A model generated the notes under the pieces. That model was given only the letters and a program-made list of their open reading frames with translations, did no database searches and had not been told where the DNA came from. From Hyphomicrobiales bacterium (GTDB lineage Bacteria > Pseudomonadota > Alphaproteobacteria > Rhizobiales > Beijerinckiaceae): a DNA stretch of 7,265 nucleotides. The DNA is taken from contig JANYDZ010000012.1 in assembly GCA_025363375.1 (NCBI GenBank), positions 1 to 7,265 on the forward strand. Direction: 5' to 3'. Of the stretch, positions 6,157 to 7,265 are shown one piece after another (the first letter of the stretch is position 1; the number at the start of each line of letters is the position of its first letter). A program made the position numbers and the translations under genes.

Positions 6157-7265
6157 TCACAGAGGAATGTTGTCGTGCTTCTTCCAGGGGTTCTCAAGCT
6201 CCTTGTGGCGCAGCATCGCCAGCGCCCGCGCGATGCGCCGGCGCGTCGCATGCGGCGCGATGACTTCGTCGATGTAGCCGCGTTCGGCGGCGGCGAAAGG
6301 CGAAAGAAACCGCTCTTCGTATTCCCTGGTGCGCGCCGCGATCTTTTCCGCGTCGCCGATGTCGCCGCGAAAAATAATCTCCACCGCGCCTTTCGCGCCC
6401 ATCACCGCGATTTGCGCGGTCGGCCACGCGTAATTGAAATCGCCGCGCAGATGCTTCGACGCCATCACGTCATAGGCCCCGCCAAAGGCTTTGCGCGTGA
6501 TCACCGTCACCTTCGGCGCCGTGGCCTCGGCATAGGCGAACAGCAGTTTCGCGCCGTGTTTGATCAGCCCGCCATGTTCCTGCGCGGCGCCCGGCAGAAA
6601 TCCGGGCACATCGACAAAGGTCACGATGGGAATGTTGAAGGCGTCGCAGAACCGCACGAAACGCGCCGCCTTGCGCGAGGCGTCGGCGTCGAGCACGCCG
6701 GCGAGCGCCAACGGCTGGTTGGCGACAAAACCGACGCTGCGCCCCTCGATCCGGCCAAATCCGGTGACGATGTTCTTCGCGTGCATTTCCTGAATTTCGA
6801 AAAAATCGCCCTCGTCGACGACTTTCAAAATCAGTTCCTTGATGTCGTAGGGCTTGTTGGCGTTGTCGGGAATGAGCGTATCGAGGGACATGTCCGCGCG
6901 CGAGGAATCGTCGAACGAGGGCCATTGCGGGATTTCGTCGCGGTTTGACGCGGGCAGGAAATCGACGAACCTGCGCATTTGCAGCAGCGCTTCCACATCG
7001 TTTTCGTAGGCGCCGTCGGCGATCGACGACTTCGTGGTGTGGACGGAGGCGCCGCCGAGATCTTCGGCGCTCACGGTCTCGTTCGTCACCGTCTTCACCA
7101 CGTCCGGGCCGGTGACGAACATGTAGCTGGTGTCGCGCACCATGAAGATGAAATCGGTCATCGCGGGTGAATAAACGTCGCCGCCCGCGCACGGCCCCAT
7201 GATCACGGAAATCTGCGGGATGACGCCCGATGACAGCACGTTGCGCTGAAACACTTCGGCATAAC
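6157..7265 (-). CDS. pccB: Propionyl-CoA carboxylase beta chain, C-terminal part (5' end outside window)
   Basis: This is the carboxyltransferase subunit of a biotin-dependent acyl-CoA carboxylase. It moves CO2 from carboxybiotin to propionyl-CoA, giving methylmalonyl-CoA in the cytosol, together with an alpha chain (PccA, not in the window). The frame is open to the window edge, and codons beyond the GTG at 7254 continue as YAE-VFQRNVL, matching the family, so that GTG is internal. About 368 of the roughly 510 residues usual for PccB are visible. Landmarks, counted from the GTG: IMGPCAGGDVYSPAMTDF (18-35), RDTSYMFVTGPDVVKTV (40-56), VDVPGFLPG (214-222) and KAFGGAYDVMASKH (255-268), which is the second oxyanion region. 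The Asp in GGAYDVM (codon 6469-6471) is the position known in the Streptomyces enzymes to favour propionyl- over acetyl-CoA. The end (ENPWKKHDNIPL) is typical. Downstream comes the lipase-like gene; no functional link is evident. The alternative, a different acyl-CoA carboxylase beta chain, is less likely. Confidence 0.93.
   Translation of the reverse strand, partial: YAEVFQRNVLSSGVIPQISVIMGPCAGGDVYSPAMTDFIFMVRDTSYMFVTGPDVVKTVTNETVSAEDLGGASVHTTKSSIADGAYENDVEALLQMRRFVDFLPASNRDEIPQWPSFDDSSRADMSLDTLIPDNANKPYDIKELILKVVDEGDFFEIQEMHAKNIVTGFGRIEGRSVGFVANQPLALAGVLDADASRKAARFVRFCDAFNIPIVTFVDVPGFLPGAAQEHGGLIKHGAKLLFAYAEATAPKVTVITRKAFGGAYDVMASKHLRGDFNYAWPTAQIAVMGAKGAVEIIFRGDIGDAEKIAARTREYEERFLSPFAAAERGYIDEVIAPHATRRRIARALAMLRHKELENPWKKHDNIPL

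Noticed and set aside
5006..6948. Plus-strand frames opposite the lipase-like and pccB genes (5006-6070 and 6067-6948)
   Set aside because: They are antisense to genes with clear catalytic motifs and are rich in Arg, Gly and His as expected for shadow frames.

Overview
This window is GC-rich bacterial chromosome. It holds five protein genes, all on the minus strand, so the biological order runs from high to low coordinates. Codon use, the strong resemblance of the propionyl-CoA carboxylase beta chain to alphaproteobacterial PccB, and the style of the other proteins suggest an alphaproteobacterium. A Rhizobiales/Methylocystaceae-type organism is my guess, and it is not proven by the sequence. 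No RNA gene, insertion sequence, integrase, CRISPR array or origin was seen.

Layout in order of transcription: (1) 7265-6157, the C-terminal ~70% of a biotin-dependent carboxylase carboxyltransferase subunit (pccB), cut by the window edge. (2) 6052-5009, a lipoprotein of the class 3 lipase (alpha/beta hydrolase) family. (3) A 280-bp intergenic stretch with an unusually AT-rich part and a perfect 7+6+7 inverted repeat. (4) 4728-2155, an 857-residue RTX protein with a serralysin-like (M10) N-terminal domain, about twenty calcium-binding nonapeptides and a C-terminus of type I secretion type. (5) 1964-654, a TadG-like membrane-anchored protein with a von Willebrand A domain. (6) A GC-rich hairpin. 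(7) 497-18, a small conserved-looking protein of unknown function.

The central observation is in the RTX protein. Its zinc-binding motif reads HMIGHTIGLKH, so all three zinc-ligand histidines are kept but the catalytic glutamate of HExxHxxGxxH is methionine. The tyrosine that normally follows the Met-turn (MSY) is glutamine. Both active-site acid/base positions are therefore changed in an otherwise intact reading frame, which points to a secreted 'pseudo-serralysin' that may work as a binding or matrix protein. Most of its RTX region is three tandem copies of a unit of exactly 159 residues (477 bp). The copies have diverged strongly at synonymous sites but keep the protein motifs.

Three consecutive genes encode products expected outside the cytoplasm: a lipoprotein lipase-like enzyme, a secreted RTX protein and a TadG-like vWA protein. 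They are separated by 104-280 bp gaps, so a shared surface role is possible but not demonstrated. No type I secretion genes and no other tad genes lie in the window.
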